64,000 bases of DNA from Streptomyces pristinaespiralis (GCF_001278075.1 NZ_CP011340.1:2728001-2792000); one strand, 5' to 3'; shown: positions 8,335 to 17,192, numbered from the stretch's first letter. The notes: a model not told the origin generated them from the letters alone. Numbers and translations are program-made.

Positions 8335-8550
8335 CTAGCCCTGCCAGCTGTGGGACGGCTGGAAGCCGCGCTGGCGCTCCAGGCGGCGCCAGCCTGCCGT
8401 GGTGCGGCCGCGGTGGGCAGGGGTCGCGTCGGTGGACCGGGCCGAGGCGCGGGCCAGCAGGACCGCGGTGATCGCGGCCAGTTCCTCGGGGTCGGCCTGG
8501 CCCTTCTCGACGCGGAGGAGGGAGGAGGACGGATCGGTAGGAGTGCTCAT
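8335..8550 (-). CDS. accE: Acyl-CoA carboxylase epsilon subunit AccE
   Basis: A 71-aa protein. It begins MSTPTDPSSSLLRVEKGQ and has the short core motif G-x-A-x-P-E-E-LAAITAVLLAR typical of actinobacterial epsilon subunits. These small proteins bind the carboxyltransferase beta subunit and raise activity of the holoenzyme. It lies 26 bp after accB on the same strand with a GGAGC ribosome-binding site. Longer upstream frames overlap accB and were rejected. The biotinylated alpha subunit is not in this window. Confidence 0.9.
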   Translation of the reverse strand: MSTPTDPSSSLLRVEKGQADPEELAAITAVLLARASARSTDATPAHRGRTTAGWRRLERQRGFQPSHSWQG

Positions 8551-8576
8551 GTGTGCTCCAGAGTCCAATCGCAGGG

Positions 8577-10160
8577 TCACTGCGGCGGGTTGCCGTGCTT
8601 GCGCGACGGCAGGTCGGCGTGCTTGGTGCGGAGCATCGCGAGGGACCGGATGAGGACCTCGCGGGTCTCGGCGGGGTCGATGACGTCGTCGACCAGGCCG
8701 CGTTCGGCCGCGTAGTAGGGGTGCATCAGCTCGGCCTTGTACTCCTTGACCATGCGCGCCCGCATCGCCTCGGGGTCCTCGGCATCGGCGATCTGCCGAC
8801 GGAAGATCACATTCGCCGCGCCCTCCGCGCCCATCACCGCGATCTCGTTGGTGGGCCACGCGTAGGTCAGATCCGCGCCGATCGACTGCGAATCCATCAC
8901 GATGTACGCCCCGCCGTACGCCTTGCGCAGGATCAGCGAGATCCGCGGCACCGTGGCGTTGCAGTACGCGTACAGCAGCTTCGCACCGTGGCGGATGATG
9001 CCGCCGTGCTCCTGGTCCACACCCGGCAGGAAGCCGGGCACGTCCAGCAGCGTGACGATCGGAATGTTGAACGCGTCGCACATCTGCACGAACCGGGCGG
9101 CCTTCTCGGAGGCCTCGATGTCCAGCACCCCGGCCAGCGACTGCGGCTGGTTCGCCACGATCCCCACCACCTGCCCGTCCAGACGGGCCAGCGCACAGAT
9201 GATGTTCCGGGCCCAGCGCTCGTGGACCTCGAGGAAGTCACCGTCGTCGACGAGCTCCTCGATCACCCGGTGCATGTCGTAGGGGCGGTTGCCGTCCGCC
9301 GGCACCAGGTCCAGCAGCACGTCCGAGCGCCGGTCGGCCGGATCGTCACCCGCCGTGGCCGGCGGGTTCTCCCGGTTGTTCGACGGCAGCATCGACAGCA
9401 GGTAGCGGACCTCCGCGATGCACGTCTCCTCGTCGTCGTAGGCGAAGTGCGCCACACCCGAGGTCTCCGCGTGCACATCCGCCCCACCCAGACCGTTCTG
9501 GGTGATCTCCTCACCCGTGACCGCCTTCACCACGTCCGGCCCGGTGATGAACATCTGCGACGTCTCACGCACCATGAACACGAAATCCGTCAGCGCCGGA
9601 CTGTAGGCCGCGCCACCCGCACACGGACCCAGCATCACCGAGATCTGCGGAATCACCCCCGACGCACGCGTATTGCGCTGGAAGATCCCCCCATACCCCG
9701 CAAGCGCCGACACACCCTCCTGGATCCGGGCCCCGGCACCGTCGTTCAGCGACACCAACGGCGCACCCGCCGCGATCGCCATGTCCATGATCTTGTGAAT
9801 CTTCGTGGCATGCGCCTCACCCAGCGCACCACCGAAGATCCGGAAATCATGGGCATAGACGAACACCGTCCGCCCCTCCACCGTCCCCCACCCGGTGATC
9901 ACACCATCGGTGTACGGCTTCTTCGCCTCCAGACCGAAACCCGACGCACGATGCCGCCGCAGCTGCTCCACCTCACGGAACGAACCCTCGTCCAGCAACA
10001 GAGCAATCCGCTCACGCGCCGTCAGCTTGCCCTTCGCATGCTGCGCCTCGGTCGCCCGCTCACTCGGCCCACGCACAGCCTGCTCACGCAACGCCCGCAG
10101 CTCGGCCACCCGACCCCGGGCGTCGGTCGGCTCGCTGGTGGTCTCGTCCAAAACGGTCAT
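8577..10160 (-). CDS. accB: Acyl-CoA carboxylase beta (carboxyltransferase) subunit AccB
   Basis: A 527-aa carboxyltransferase. It transfers CO2 from carboxybiotin on the alpha subunit to acetyl-, propionyl- or butyryl-CoA, giving malonyl-, methylmalonyl- or ethylmalonyl-CoA for fatty acids and polyketides. Both halves of the crotonase-like fold are seen: oxyanion-hole glycines in GPCAGGAAYSPA (N-terminal) and RKAYGGAYIVM (C-terminal). Also present are DVPGFLPGVDQEH and the terminal KHGNPPQ. Its length equals that of the family. Coupling to a 71-aa epsilon gene supports AccB, as at SCO5535-5536 of S. coelicolor, but a PccB-like preference cannot be excluded by reading alone. Confidence 0.93.
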   Translation of the reverse strand: MTVLDETTSEPTDARGRVAELRALREQAVRGPSERATEAQHAKGKLTARERIALLLDEGSFREVEQLRRHRASGFGLEAKKPYTDGVITGWGTVEGRTVFVYAHDFRIFGGALGEAHATKIHKIMDMAIAAGAPLVSLNDGAGARIQEGVSALAGYGGIFQRNTRASGVIPQISVMLGPCAGGAAYSPALTDFVFMVRETSQMFITGPDVVKAVTGEEITQNGLGGADVHAETSGVAHFAYDDEETCIAEVRYLLSMLPSNNRENPPATAGDDPADRRSDVLLDLVPADGNRPYDMHRVIEELVDDGDFLEVHERWARNIICALARLDGQVVGIVANQPQSLAGVLDIEASEKAARFVQMCDAFNIPIVTLLDVPGFLPGVDQEHGGIIRHGAKLLYAYCNATVPRISLILRKAYGGAYIVMDSQSIGADLTYAWPTNEIAVMGAEGAANVIFRRQIADAEDPEAMRARMVKEYKAELMHPYYAAERGLVDDVIDPAETREVLIRSLAMLRTKHADLPSRKHGNPPQ

Positions 10161-10368
10161 GCATCGACCCTACGGATCCCACCAAGGAAACCCTGCCGTC
10201 GACTCTGTACAGTCTCGCGCCCGTTCTCCTGTCGGGCTTGAACAGAACCATTCCGCACAGAGCGCCAACCACCAGCTCAGGGCGGTTCTGCTTTGTGGAG
10301 GTCCGACAAGCATGTGAGCTGAGAGTCGCCTCACAGCCGGGACGGGCGGCGTACGCCGCTCGGGTTAG

Positions 10369-10406
10369 TCCGGCGGGCGGCCCAGCGTACCGGGCCGCCC
10401 GCCGGA
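10369..10406 (-). terminator. Terminator of the GH101 gene
   Basis: TCCGGCGGGCGGCCC and GGGCCGCCCGCCGGA are perfect 15-bp arms with the 8-nt loop AGCGTACC. It lies 17 bp beyond the minus-strand stop at 10423. Confidence 0.85.
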
Positions 10407-10422
10407 CGGTGCTCAGCTCGGC

Positions 10423-13400
10423 TCAGCTCCCGCAGTGGAAGCGGGCGGCACCCCAGTCGGCGTGGTCGTTGCCGTTGCCGTCCCCGCCGTCGCCGGCGAC
10501 CAGTTCGACGTAGTCGGCTCCGGTGACGTCCGCGGTCAGGGACCAGGCCGGGTCTGCGGCCTTCAGCACCGGGGAGGCCACCTTCTCCGTGCCGTCCGCG
10601 ACGACGCCGAACCGTACGGTCCCCCGTGTCGTCTGGACGTCGTCCACGCCCACCTGCGCGGTGAAGGACGTGCACTTCCCACCGAGGTAGTAACGGACCT
10701 TCGCGGGCGCGTGGCTGCCGAGCCCCTTCTCGTACACCACTCCCCCGATCCGCAGCGGGCCGCCGTCACCGGTACCGGTCTCGCCGTTGGACAGGTCCCT
10801 CTCGACCGGGCCCCAGCCGTTGGTGGCGGACGTCCAGTCGAGGTCGCTCGCCCACGCGTCGGTGGTGGGCGGTGGCGGGAGGGTCCGCACGGAGGTGGCC
10901 GCGGTGAGCTCGCGGGGCGAGCCGCCCACGGTGTAGGTCGCCGTCGAGCCGAGGGAGTACGCGCGATACTCGGCATCGGCCGGCGGCGTCACCTGCCAGG
11001 TGCCGGTGACCTTCGCGCCGGGCGCCACCGTCTCGAAGGACACCGGTCCGGCGGGCTCCGCGGTCCAGCCCTCAGGCAGCTGGAGCGCCAGCCGCACATC
11101 CGCGGCCGCGGTCCGCTCGTCGTTGGCGAAGACCGCCTCGACCTCGTTCCTGTCGCCCGGTTCGAGGGCCTCTGGGGCCGTGACGGCAAGGGTGCCGCAC
11201 GCCGTCGGCCGCGCGGCCGGGCCGAGGTCGGTCACCGTGAAGCCGTCCATGACGAAGTCCGCGCCGTCCGGCGCGTCCGCGCGTTTGCGCAGCCCGGTCC
11301 ACGTGTCGCCGCAGCCCGCGGTCACCGTCTCCGAGAAGTGTCCGGTGGTCCGCTGCTGTTCGACGGGTGTACGGCGTCGCTCCACGGAACCGCCGGTGGT
11401 CCGGTCGTAGCCCGTCACCCACTCGTAGGCTCCGGAGTGACTCGACTGGTAGTCGTATTCGACGCGGTAGCTGTGGCCGTCCTGCATCGGCACGGTCCAG
11501 GGCGCGGTGCGGTACACGAGTCCCGTGTTCTCGTCGTGCGCCTTGAGGGACTCCTTGCCCCCGAGCACGTCGTCGATCAGTTTTCCGTTCCACCCGGCCT
11601 GGGTGTACGGGGCGTGCAGCCGGCTCACATGGGTGCGCGGGTCGGTCGCGCCGCCCGCGTCGCCCTTGAGGAACGGGCCCCAGCCCTGGTCGACGTCCTC
11701 GAAGTCCTCGTACACGAGGGCGCCCTGCTTGGTCGTGGGCGCGTTGGCGACGATCCGCACGTCGTCGGCCCGGACCCGCGCCGCGCTGCCGGCGGCGGCC
11801 TCGATCCTCAAGGTCACCGCCTCGTCGGGCGCGGTGAAGTTGACCTTGGCCCGCTGGAAGTGGGTGCCGTGCCAGTCGGACGCGGCGACCTGGTCCTTGG
11901 CGGTGGAGCGTTCGACGGTGACGGATCGGCCGCCGACGGACAGCGTCGTACGGCGGGAGGCGCCGGGCTCGACCTCGATCCACGCGGACGCGGTGTACCG
12001 CTCGCCCGCCTCGAGCCCGGTGATCCGCTGCGACAGGGACGCGGCTCCGGGCCCCTCGAGTGCGGCGCTGTTGCGGCCGTGGCCGTCGGTGTCACGGGTG
12101 ACTCCGCCGTCCTTGGCCCACGCGCCGAGCGAGGCGTCGTTGAAACCGGGGTCGGCGACCGGGCCGCCCTCGCCCCAGCGGGCGTCGCGCTGTTCGGGGG
12201 CGCGGTCGGGGTAGAGCACGTAGGGCTGTCCCGCGGTGGCGGTGAGGGTGATCCGGCCGCCTTCCGGGCGTACGATGCCTGCCTTCACCCGGCCGTTGTC
12301 GCCGAGCTTGTAGACGGTGTACGTGCCGTTGCCGTCCACGGCCCAACTGCTGGTGCCACCGGCCTTGTTGTAGTGGTACAGCTTCTCGCCGCCGGCCCAG
12401 GGCAGCAGATAGCGGTCGCCGTCGAGGACCTTGCGGCCGTCGTCGTAGAAGGTGCGGCGGCCGTCCTCCACGGTGCCGCGCAGGCCGCCGGTGAAGCGGA
12501 TGTCGTTGCCGTTCCAGCGGGTGATCCGCTCGTGCTGGAGGTATTTGGCAGGCAGGTCGCGCTGCCAGATGTTGTCGTAGAAGGCGTTCCAGTCAGTCTC
12601 GCCGGTCCAGCCCTCGAAGTCCTCCAGGGCGGTCTGGCCGAGGACCGGGTGGTTGTTCCAGACGTCCTTCTCGCCGTTGCGGATGAAGCGGATGATCTGC
12701 GAGTTCAGACCCTTGTTGGTGGCCCCGCCGTAGTCGAGGTCGTTGGCCCAGTGCGACCAGAGCGAGGCCCGCTCGAACTTGTCCGCCCATTCCGTGCCGA
12801 CGGTCCAGCCCTGCTGCTGCACGGCCCGGATCGTCTTGTCCGCGATCCAGCCGTGCGTGTAGTAGACGTCGATGTAGAGGAAGTCCAGATTGCGATGGGT
12901 CTCGTCGCGCAGCTGCTGGAAGCGGCGGGCCAGGTCACCGCTGTTGATGTCGCGGCGCTGGTCGATGTAGTAGCTCTGGTTGAGCCAGTTCCAGCCGGGC
13001 TTCGTCCTGTCGACGAGCGTCTCGTCGAAGGCGTTCGCCTCCGGGTAGGACTCGGTGGCGTTGACGTGCACGCCGAAGTCCGCGCCCCACTTCTCGCCCT
13101 CCTCGAGCAGCTTGTTGAGGTCGGTGAGGCCGCCGGCGCGCTCGTTGTAGTTGCCGCCGTAGTCCGGGTGGGCGGAGTCGTGGCCCTCGGCGCCGTACCC
13201 CTTGAGCACCGCCAGCTGGCCGAGGCCGTCGGTGGCGAGCGAGACGCGCTTGACGTCGTCGAGGGTGCGCAGGAAGGGGTGGGTGGCCTGGCTGGCGAAG
13301 TTGAACGGGATATGGGTGACGACCCGCTCCGGGGTGGCGTCGCTGCCGGGCGCGGTGACGCCGATGGTGCGGAAGGCCACCGCGCCGTCCTGCCAGTCGA

Positions 13401-14262
13401 CCTTGCGGTCGCCGTTGGCATCGGGGGTGACGACGACCTTCGCCCAGGGGAGACCGTCGCCGCTCTCCGGCCTCGGCGCGCCCGCCCCGCGGTAGGTCCA
13501 CTGACCCGACCAGACGCCGACGCGCACCGAACCGTCCGCCGCCTTGCGGGCCTGGTGCCAGAAGCGGGCGTCGTCCCCGCCGGTCGGCCCGCTGGGCCTG
13601 TCGTACGAGGAGTTCGACTCGACGGCGGCCGCCAGGGCTCCGGTGTTGACGATGGCGTAGGAGGCGCCGACGGGGGCCGCCTCGGCGGGGGTGCCGGCGG
13701 TGACGTCCGCGAACACGTCGGCGGTCCGTGTCGAGTCGGGGTCGAGGCGGGTGAACGCCGTCGCCGCGCCCCGCTCCGTACTGCCGACGGACACCAGGTC
13801 GTGGCCGGGTATGTCGATGGTGCCCACCCGGAAGGCCTCGGTGTCGCGGACGGCGGTGACCTTGAAGGTCACCGCCCGGCCGGAGACCGCCAGCACGGCG
13901 TCCATCTCCACGCCGGGGAGCGCGGGGAAGACGAGCGTGTAGTGCGCGGCGGACCGCTCGACGCGTGGTGCGCCGGCGGGACGGACCGCGTACGGCTTGC
14001 CGTTGAGGGTGACCTCGGTGACCGGCGCGGTGCTGCCGAGCAGCACGGCGCCGGACGCGCGGTCGGTGTACGACAGGACGCGGGGGAAGTCGTCGGCGAC
14101 GGTCACCGAGAGCGCGCCGGAGCTGATGACGGGCCCGGCGCCGGCGGCGGTCACGGCGCCGGGCCCGTCGGCCGGTGACGCCGGGAACGCGGGCCCGGCC
14201 AGGGCGAACACGGCACAGGAGGCGGCGGCCAGCGCGCCGGCCGCACGGAATCTACGAGGCAT
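10423..14262 (-). CDS. Secreted endo-alpha-N-acetylgalactosaminidase (GH101) with NPCBM domain
   Basis: A 1279-aa secreted enzyme. GH101 enzymes release the Gal-beta-1,3-GalNAc disaccharide from Ser/Thr of mucin-type O-glycoproteins. The signal peptide starts MPRRFRAAGALAAASCAVFALAG. A beta-sandwich region precedes the catalytic barrel. The probable nucleophile Asp (about 465) lies in LDFLYIDVYY and the acid/base Glu (about 491) in VGTEWADKFE, by analogy with the pneumococcal enzyme. Further on are a galactose-binding-like module (about 690-810), an NEW3-type linker and a C-terminal NPCBM module (about 1140-1279). ATG 14262 is chosen because it begins a clean signal peptide; the upstream GTG adds 25 residues that do not fit one. 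It is divergent from the GH64 gene. Confidence 0.88.
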   Translation of the reverse strand: MPRRFRAAGALAAASCAVFALAGPAFPASPADGPGAVTAAGAGPVISSGALSVTVADDFPRVLSYTDRASGAVLLGSTAPVTEVTLNGKPYAVRPAGAPRVERSAAHYTLVFPALPGVEMDAVLAVSGRAVTFKVTAVRDTEAFRVGTIDIPGHDLVSVGSTERGAATAFTRLDPDSTRTADVFADVTAGTPAEAAPVGASYAIVNTGALAAAVESNSSYDRPSGPTGGDDARFWHQARKAADGSVRVGVWSGQWTYRGAGAPRPESGDGLPWAKVVVTPDANGDRKVDWQDGAVAFRTIGVTAPGSDATPERVVTHIPFNFASQATHPFLRTLDDVKRVSLATDGLGQLAVLKGYGAEGHDSAHPDYGGNYNERAGGLTDLNKLLEEGEKWGADFGVHVNATESYPEANAFDETLVDRTKPGWNWLNQSYYIDQRRDINSGDLARRFQQLRDETHRNLDFLYIDVYYTHGWIADKTIRAVQQQGWTVGTEWADKFERASLWSHWANDLDYGGATNKGLNSQIIRFIRNGEKDVWNNHPVLGQTALEDFEGWTGETDWNAFYDNIWQRDLPAKYLQHERITRWNGNDIRFTGGLRGTVEDGRRTFYDDGRKVLDGDRYLLPWAGGEKLYHYNKAGGTSSWAVDGNGTYTVYKLGDNGRVKAGIVRPEGGRITLTATAGQPYVLYPDRAPEQRDARWGEGGPVADPGFNDASLGAWAKDGGVTRDTDGHGRNSAALEGPGAASLSQRITGLEAGERYTASAWIEVEPGASRRTTLSVGGRSVTVERSTAKDQVAASDWHGTHFQRAKVNFTAPDEAVTLRIEAAAGSAARVRADDVRIVANAPTTKQGALVYEDFEDVDQGWGPFLKGDAGGATDPRTHVSRLHAPYTQAGWNGKLIDDVLGGKESLKAHDENTGLVYRTAPWTVPMQDGHSYRVEYDYQSSHSGAYEWVTGYDRTTGGSVERRRTPVEQQRTTGHFSETVTAGCGDTWTGLRKRADAPDGADFVMDGFTVTDLGPAARPTACGTLAVTAPEALEPGDRNEVEAVFANDERTAAADVRLALQLPEGWTAEPAGPVSFETVAPGAKVTGTWQVTPPADAEYRAYSLGSTATYTVGGSPRELTAATSVRTLPPPPTTDAWASDLDWTSATNGWGPVERDLSNGETGTGDGGPLRIGGVVYEKGLGSHAPAKVRYYLGGKCTSFTAQVGVDDVQTTRGTVRFGVVADGTEKVASPVLKAADPAWSLTADVTGADYVELVAGDGGDGNGNDHADWGAARFHCGS

Positions 14263-14392
14263 GGGGCATGGGTAGTCCCCGGCTCCCGGGGCGTCAACGA
14301 AGTCGGTGGCCGGGGCCCCCGGCAGTCCAACAACCACCGCTCTTTAGTCCAAGTCGCCTGTGATGGTGACGACTTGTGAAGACGCGGACACT

Positions 14393-14408
14393 CTGAGAGC
14401 GCTCTCAG
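14393..14408. promoter_or_regulatory. LacI-type operator between the GH101 and GH64 genes
   Basis: CTGAGAGCGCTCTCAG is a perfect 16-bp palindrome with the central CG expected of LacI-family sites, close to the GAGCGCTC core of Streptomyces sugar-repressor operators such as that of CebR. It lies 71 bp before the GH64 GTG and 131 bp from the divergent GH101 start. A TTGACG at 14418-14423 is nearby, without a good -10. Confidence 0.7.
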
Positions 14409-14479
14409 TCACAACTCTTGACGTCCGCCCCACCCGTCGCAAGAGTGGGACTCCCCCCACAACAGCAGGAGTTCATCCC

Positions 14480-15706
14480 GTGATATCCCGCCGTATGTTC
14501 CTGACCGGTGCCGCCGCGACCGCGACCGCACTCACCTACCCCGCCTGGGGAAGCGCTCTCAGCCCCGGCGCGGGAGCCGCGCCCGCCACCTGCGAGCTGG
14601 CCCTCGAGAACAAGTCGCTGCCCGGCACGGTCAACGCCTACGTGACCGGCCACGAGGACGGTTCCGGGGACTGGGTGCTGCTCCGCGCCGACGGAAGCGT
14701 CCACAAGCCGGCCGACCCACAGGCGCCCCAGACCCCGCTGCCCGTCGACTGCGCCATCCCCCTCAAGGGCGCGGGCGAGGGCCCGGTCGTCCTCACACTC
14801 CCCCGGATGTTCGGCGCGCGCGTCTACTTCGTCCGCGACGACAAGCTGGACTTCTTCGTCAACCCCGGCCCCTCGCTGGTCGAGCCGGCGTTCGCCACCC
14901 CCGCCGACCCCAACTACGGGCGCACCTGGTCGTTCTGCGAGTTCACCTTCAACGCGCAGCAGCTGTACGCCAACATCAGCTACGTCGACCTGGTCACCGC
15001 GCTGCCCATCGGTCTCACGCTGACCGGCGACGCGACCCACTCCGTCGCCCCGCTGCCCCAGGGCGCCCTGGAGAAGATCGCGGACGATCTCACCGCGCAG
15101 GCCGGCCGCGACGGGCAGCCCTGGGACAAGCTGGTCATCCGCTCGGACTCGGGCACGGTGCTGCGCGTGATCTCACCGCAGACGATCATGGCCCCGTACT
15201 TCGACCGTCCGGCGGAGATGCCGTTCCGGGACGTCTTCGACGGATACATCGACAAGGTCTGGGAGAAGTACCGCTCGGAGGACCTGCGGGTGGACCTGCA
15301 GGGCGGCCGCGGCGTGCTCGCCGGGCGGGTCAGCGGCGACGTGCTGGCCTTCGCGGGCGGCCACACCTTCACCAAGCCGTCGTCGCGGGACGTCTTCACC
15401 TGCAACCACGGGCCGTTCGCCAACAACCCCGCCGATTCCGACGACAAGAAGGCGCTGCTGGCGCGGGTCTCCGCCGCGTTCAACCGCAGCACCCTGCTGA
15501 CCCATCCCGACCAGCCGAACGGCGCGACGGCCGCCGACTACTACCGCGACCCGACCACGAACCACTGGTCGCGCATCGTCCACGCCAACTCGCCCATCGG
15601 CTACGCCTTCCCGTACGACGACGTCCGCCCGGACGGCCAGCCGGACGTCTCCGGTGCGGCGCACGACGGAAATCCGAAGCGCTTCACGGTGAGCGTCGGG
15701 TCCTGA
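14480..15706 (+). CDS. Secreted beta-1,3-glucanase, GH64 (thaumatin-like fold)
   Basis: A 408-aa secreted protein. Members cut beta-1,3-glucans, typically giving laminaripentaose. The signal carries a twin arginine (SRRMFLTGAA), suggesting Tat export. The body starts around CELALENKSLPGTVNAYVTG and runs through WSFCEFTF, LPIGLTLTGD and HTFTKPSSRDVFTCNHGPF to NSPIGYAFPYDDV, all typical of GH64. No carbohydrate-binding module follows. GTG 14480 has AGGAG at 14467-14471. Regulation by a LacI-type repressor is inferred from the palindrome upstream. Together with the GH30 and GH3 genes 5-11 kb away it suggests digestion of fungal walls. Confidence 0.88.
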   Translation: MISRRMFLTGAAATATALTYPAWGSALSPGAGAAPATCELALENKSLPGTVNAYVTGHEDGSGDWVLLRADGSVHKPADPQAPQTPLPVDCAIPLKGAGEGPVVLTLPRMFGARVYFVRDDKLDFFVNPGPSLVEPAFATPADPNYGRTWSFCEFTFNAQQLYANISYVDLVTALPIGLTLTGDATHSVAPLPQGALEKIADDLTAQAGRDGQPWDKLVIRSDSGTVLRVISPQTIMAPYFDRPAEMPFRDVFDGYIDKVWEKYRSEDLRVDLQGGRGVLAGRVSGDVLAFAGGHTFTKPSSRDVFTCNHGPFANNPADSDDKKALLARVSAAFNRSTLLTHPDQPNGATAADYYRDPTTNHWSRIVHANSPIGYAFPYDDVRPDGQPDVSGAAHDGNPKRFTVSVGS

Positions 15707-15729
15707 TCGCACGTATCACCCGGTAGCAC

Positions 15730-15766
15730 GTGCGGGCGTCCGGTCCGGGGGGCCGGACGCCCGCAC
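15730..15766. terminator. Bidirectional terminator after the GH64 gene
   Basis: GTGCGGGCGTCCGG and CCGGACGCCCGCAC form a perfect 14-bp stem with a 9-nt loop. GGCTTTTT follows on the plus strand. It separates the GH64 stop (15706) from the converging peptidase gene (stop at 15789). Confidence 0.9.
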
Positions 15767-15788
15767 GGCTTTTTCGGCAGCGGCCGGA

Positions 15789-16298
15789 TCAGCAGCCGCC
15801 GCAGTTGTAGTACGTCACGTCCCAGTGGTTGCCCTCGTCGGCGTAGATGTTCCCGGAACCGGACCGCCACTGGGGCGCGCCGTCGCCGCGTACACCGATG
15901 TACGTGAAGTTGTTCTTGATGTAGCTCCCGATGCAGGTGTACTTCGAGTAGTCCAGCTTGTAGCCGTTCCAGTGCGAGTAGGTGCCGCCGGCGTGGCCGG
16001 TCTCGGTGCCTCCCGTGATGTTGAGCGCGCAGCCACTGGCGCTCTTGAGCGTCTGGGCGCCCTTGGCGCTGGCGAGGTTGAGCTGCTCGAAGGACGTGCA
16101 GGTCGAGTTGTAGCGGTCCGAGCAGCCGCCGGACGAGGACCAGGTGATCCCGGACGAGCGGAACATCGAGGTCGCCGTCGCGTGGCTGATCTTGGTGACG
16201 GCGTGTGCGTCGGTCGCGGTGGTGAGGACGCCGAAGCCGGGCGCGAAGAGCGCGCCCGTGACGAGCGCGAGAGCGCTGAGGGCGGAGCGGATTTTCAT
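15789..16298 (-). CDS. Small secreted M15-like zinc peptidase, possibly cell-wall active
   Basis: A 169-aa secreted protein with signal peptide MKIRSALSALALVTGALFAP. The mature part, about 135 residues, has six Cys (C59, C67, C90, C122, C166, C169). The metal motifs of clan MD peptidases are visible: H-x6-D as H109-D116 in SHWNGYKLD, and E-x-x-H as E155-H158 in EGNHWD. These match the zinc ligands and catalytic Glu of D-Ala-D-Ala carboxypeptidases and VanX. Because of the short length and weak overall similarity, the name is tentative; it could cut peptidoglycan stems of competitors or of the producer. AGGAGG lies about 11 nt before the ATG. The gene is divergent from the YceI gene. Confidence 0.6.
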   Translation of the reverse strand: MKIRSALSALALVTGALFAPGFGVLTTATDAHAVTKISHATATSMFRSSGITWSSSGGCSDRYNSTCTSFEQLNLASAKGAQTLKSASGCALNITGGTETGHAGGTYSHWNGYKLDYSKYTCIGSYIKNNFTYIGVRGDGAPQWRSGSGNIYADEGNHWDVTYYNCGGC

Positions 16299-16468
16299 GG
16301 CGGGGGGATCCCTCCTGCTGATGACCGTGTGTGGACCGTGCTTCCGGTGGGACGGCAGTGCAGGTGGAGCAGGGAGATCGTGCCCGAGTTCTACGCGCGT
16401 CGCCAGAGGGCGGCGGCATCTTCCGGGTGAACCTTCGGACGGATCCCGCGAAACCTTCGCCAGAGATG

Positions 16469-16518
16469 TTGAATGTTGTACGGAATAGGTCTACAGTCGA
16501 AGTCGTTGAAGCTTAAAC
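16469..16518 (+). promoter_or_regulatory. Promoter and overlapping near-palindrome for the YceI gene
   Basis: TTGAAT (16469-16474), a 17-nt spacer and TACAGT (16492-16497) fit the vegetative promoter well. A 14-bp near-palindrome, GTTGAAGCTTAAAC (16505-16518, one mismatched pair), covers the expected transcription start. This is a normal place for a repressor, perhaps of the MarR family, but no such gene is adjacent. Confidence 0.6.
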
Positions 16519-16562
16519 AACAGCGCAGGGAGCTCCCCGGCGCCCGTCCCCAAGGAGCAGAC

Positions 16563-17192
16563 ATGGGCCTCTTCAACCGCAAGAACAGCGACACCGCAGT
16601 TGCCACCGCCACCGCCCCCGGCGCGCAGGTGGACCCCGCACTGGCGGCGCTGAGCGGCGAGTACACCATCGACCCCGCGCACAGCAGCATCGGCTTCACC
16701 GTCCGGCACGCCATGGTCACCAACGTCCGCGGCAGCTTCGGCGAGTACGAGGGCAAGCTGGTCCTCGACGGCACCGAGCCCGCCCGCTCGACCGCCGCCA
16801 TCGACGTGGCCATCGCCTCCGTCGACACCGGCATCGCCGACCGCGACGGCCACCTGCGCAGCGGCGACTTCTTCGACGCCGAGAAGTTCCCGAAGATGAC
16901 GTTCCGCTCGACCGCCGCCGAGCAGCTGGGCGGCGACAAGTACCGGATCACCGGTGACCTCACGATCAAGGACGTGACGCGCCCCATCGCCATCGACCTC
17001 GAGTTCCAGGGCTCCGCCACCGACGTCTACGGCAACGAGCGTGTCGGTTTCGAGGGCGGCACCGAGATCCTGCGCTCCGACTGGGGCCTGACCTGGAACG
17101 CGGCGCTGGAGGCCGGCGGCGTGATGGTCAGCGACAAGGTCAAGCTGAACTTCGACATCTCCGCGATCAAGGCCGCCGCTCCCGCCGCCTGA
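16563..17192 (+). CDS. YceI-family lipid-binding protein
   Basis: A 209-aa protein. YceI proteins form a lipocalin-like barrel that binds polyisoprenoid chains. The domain starts at GEYTIDPAHSSIGFTVRHAM and includes GHLRSGDFFDAEKFPKMTFRS, LTIKDVTRPI and ILRSDWGLTWN. Unlike the E. coli protein there is no signal peptide; the N-terminal 30 residues (MGLFNRKNSDTAVATATAPG) are polar, so it is probably cytoplasmic. ATG 16563 has AAGGAG a few bases upstream. Actinobacterial homologues are often stress-induced; the promoter with an overlapping dyad suggests repression in normal growth. Confidence 0.9.
   Translation: MGLFNRKNSDTAVATATAPGAQVDPALAALSGEYTIDPAHSSIGFTVRHAMVTNVRGSFGEYEGKLVLDGTEPARSTAAIDVAIASVDTGIADRDGHLRSGDFFDAEKFPKMTFRSTAAEQLGGDKYRITGDLTIKDVTRPIAIDLEFQGSATDVYGNERVGFEGGTEILRSDWGLTWNAALEAGGVMVSDKVKLNFDISAIKAAAPAA

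Noticed and set aside
10161..10172. Leaderless accB promoter (TAGGGT directly before the ATG)
   Set aside because: No matching -35 element at the right distance; the AGGG could equally be a ribosome-binding site.
10435..14178. Long plus-strand frame opposite the GH101 gene
   Set aside because: Low-complexity Val/Gly/Arg text without a ribosome-binding site or domain; the minus-strand enzyme has catalytic motifs and a signal peptide.
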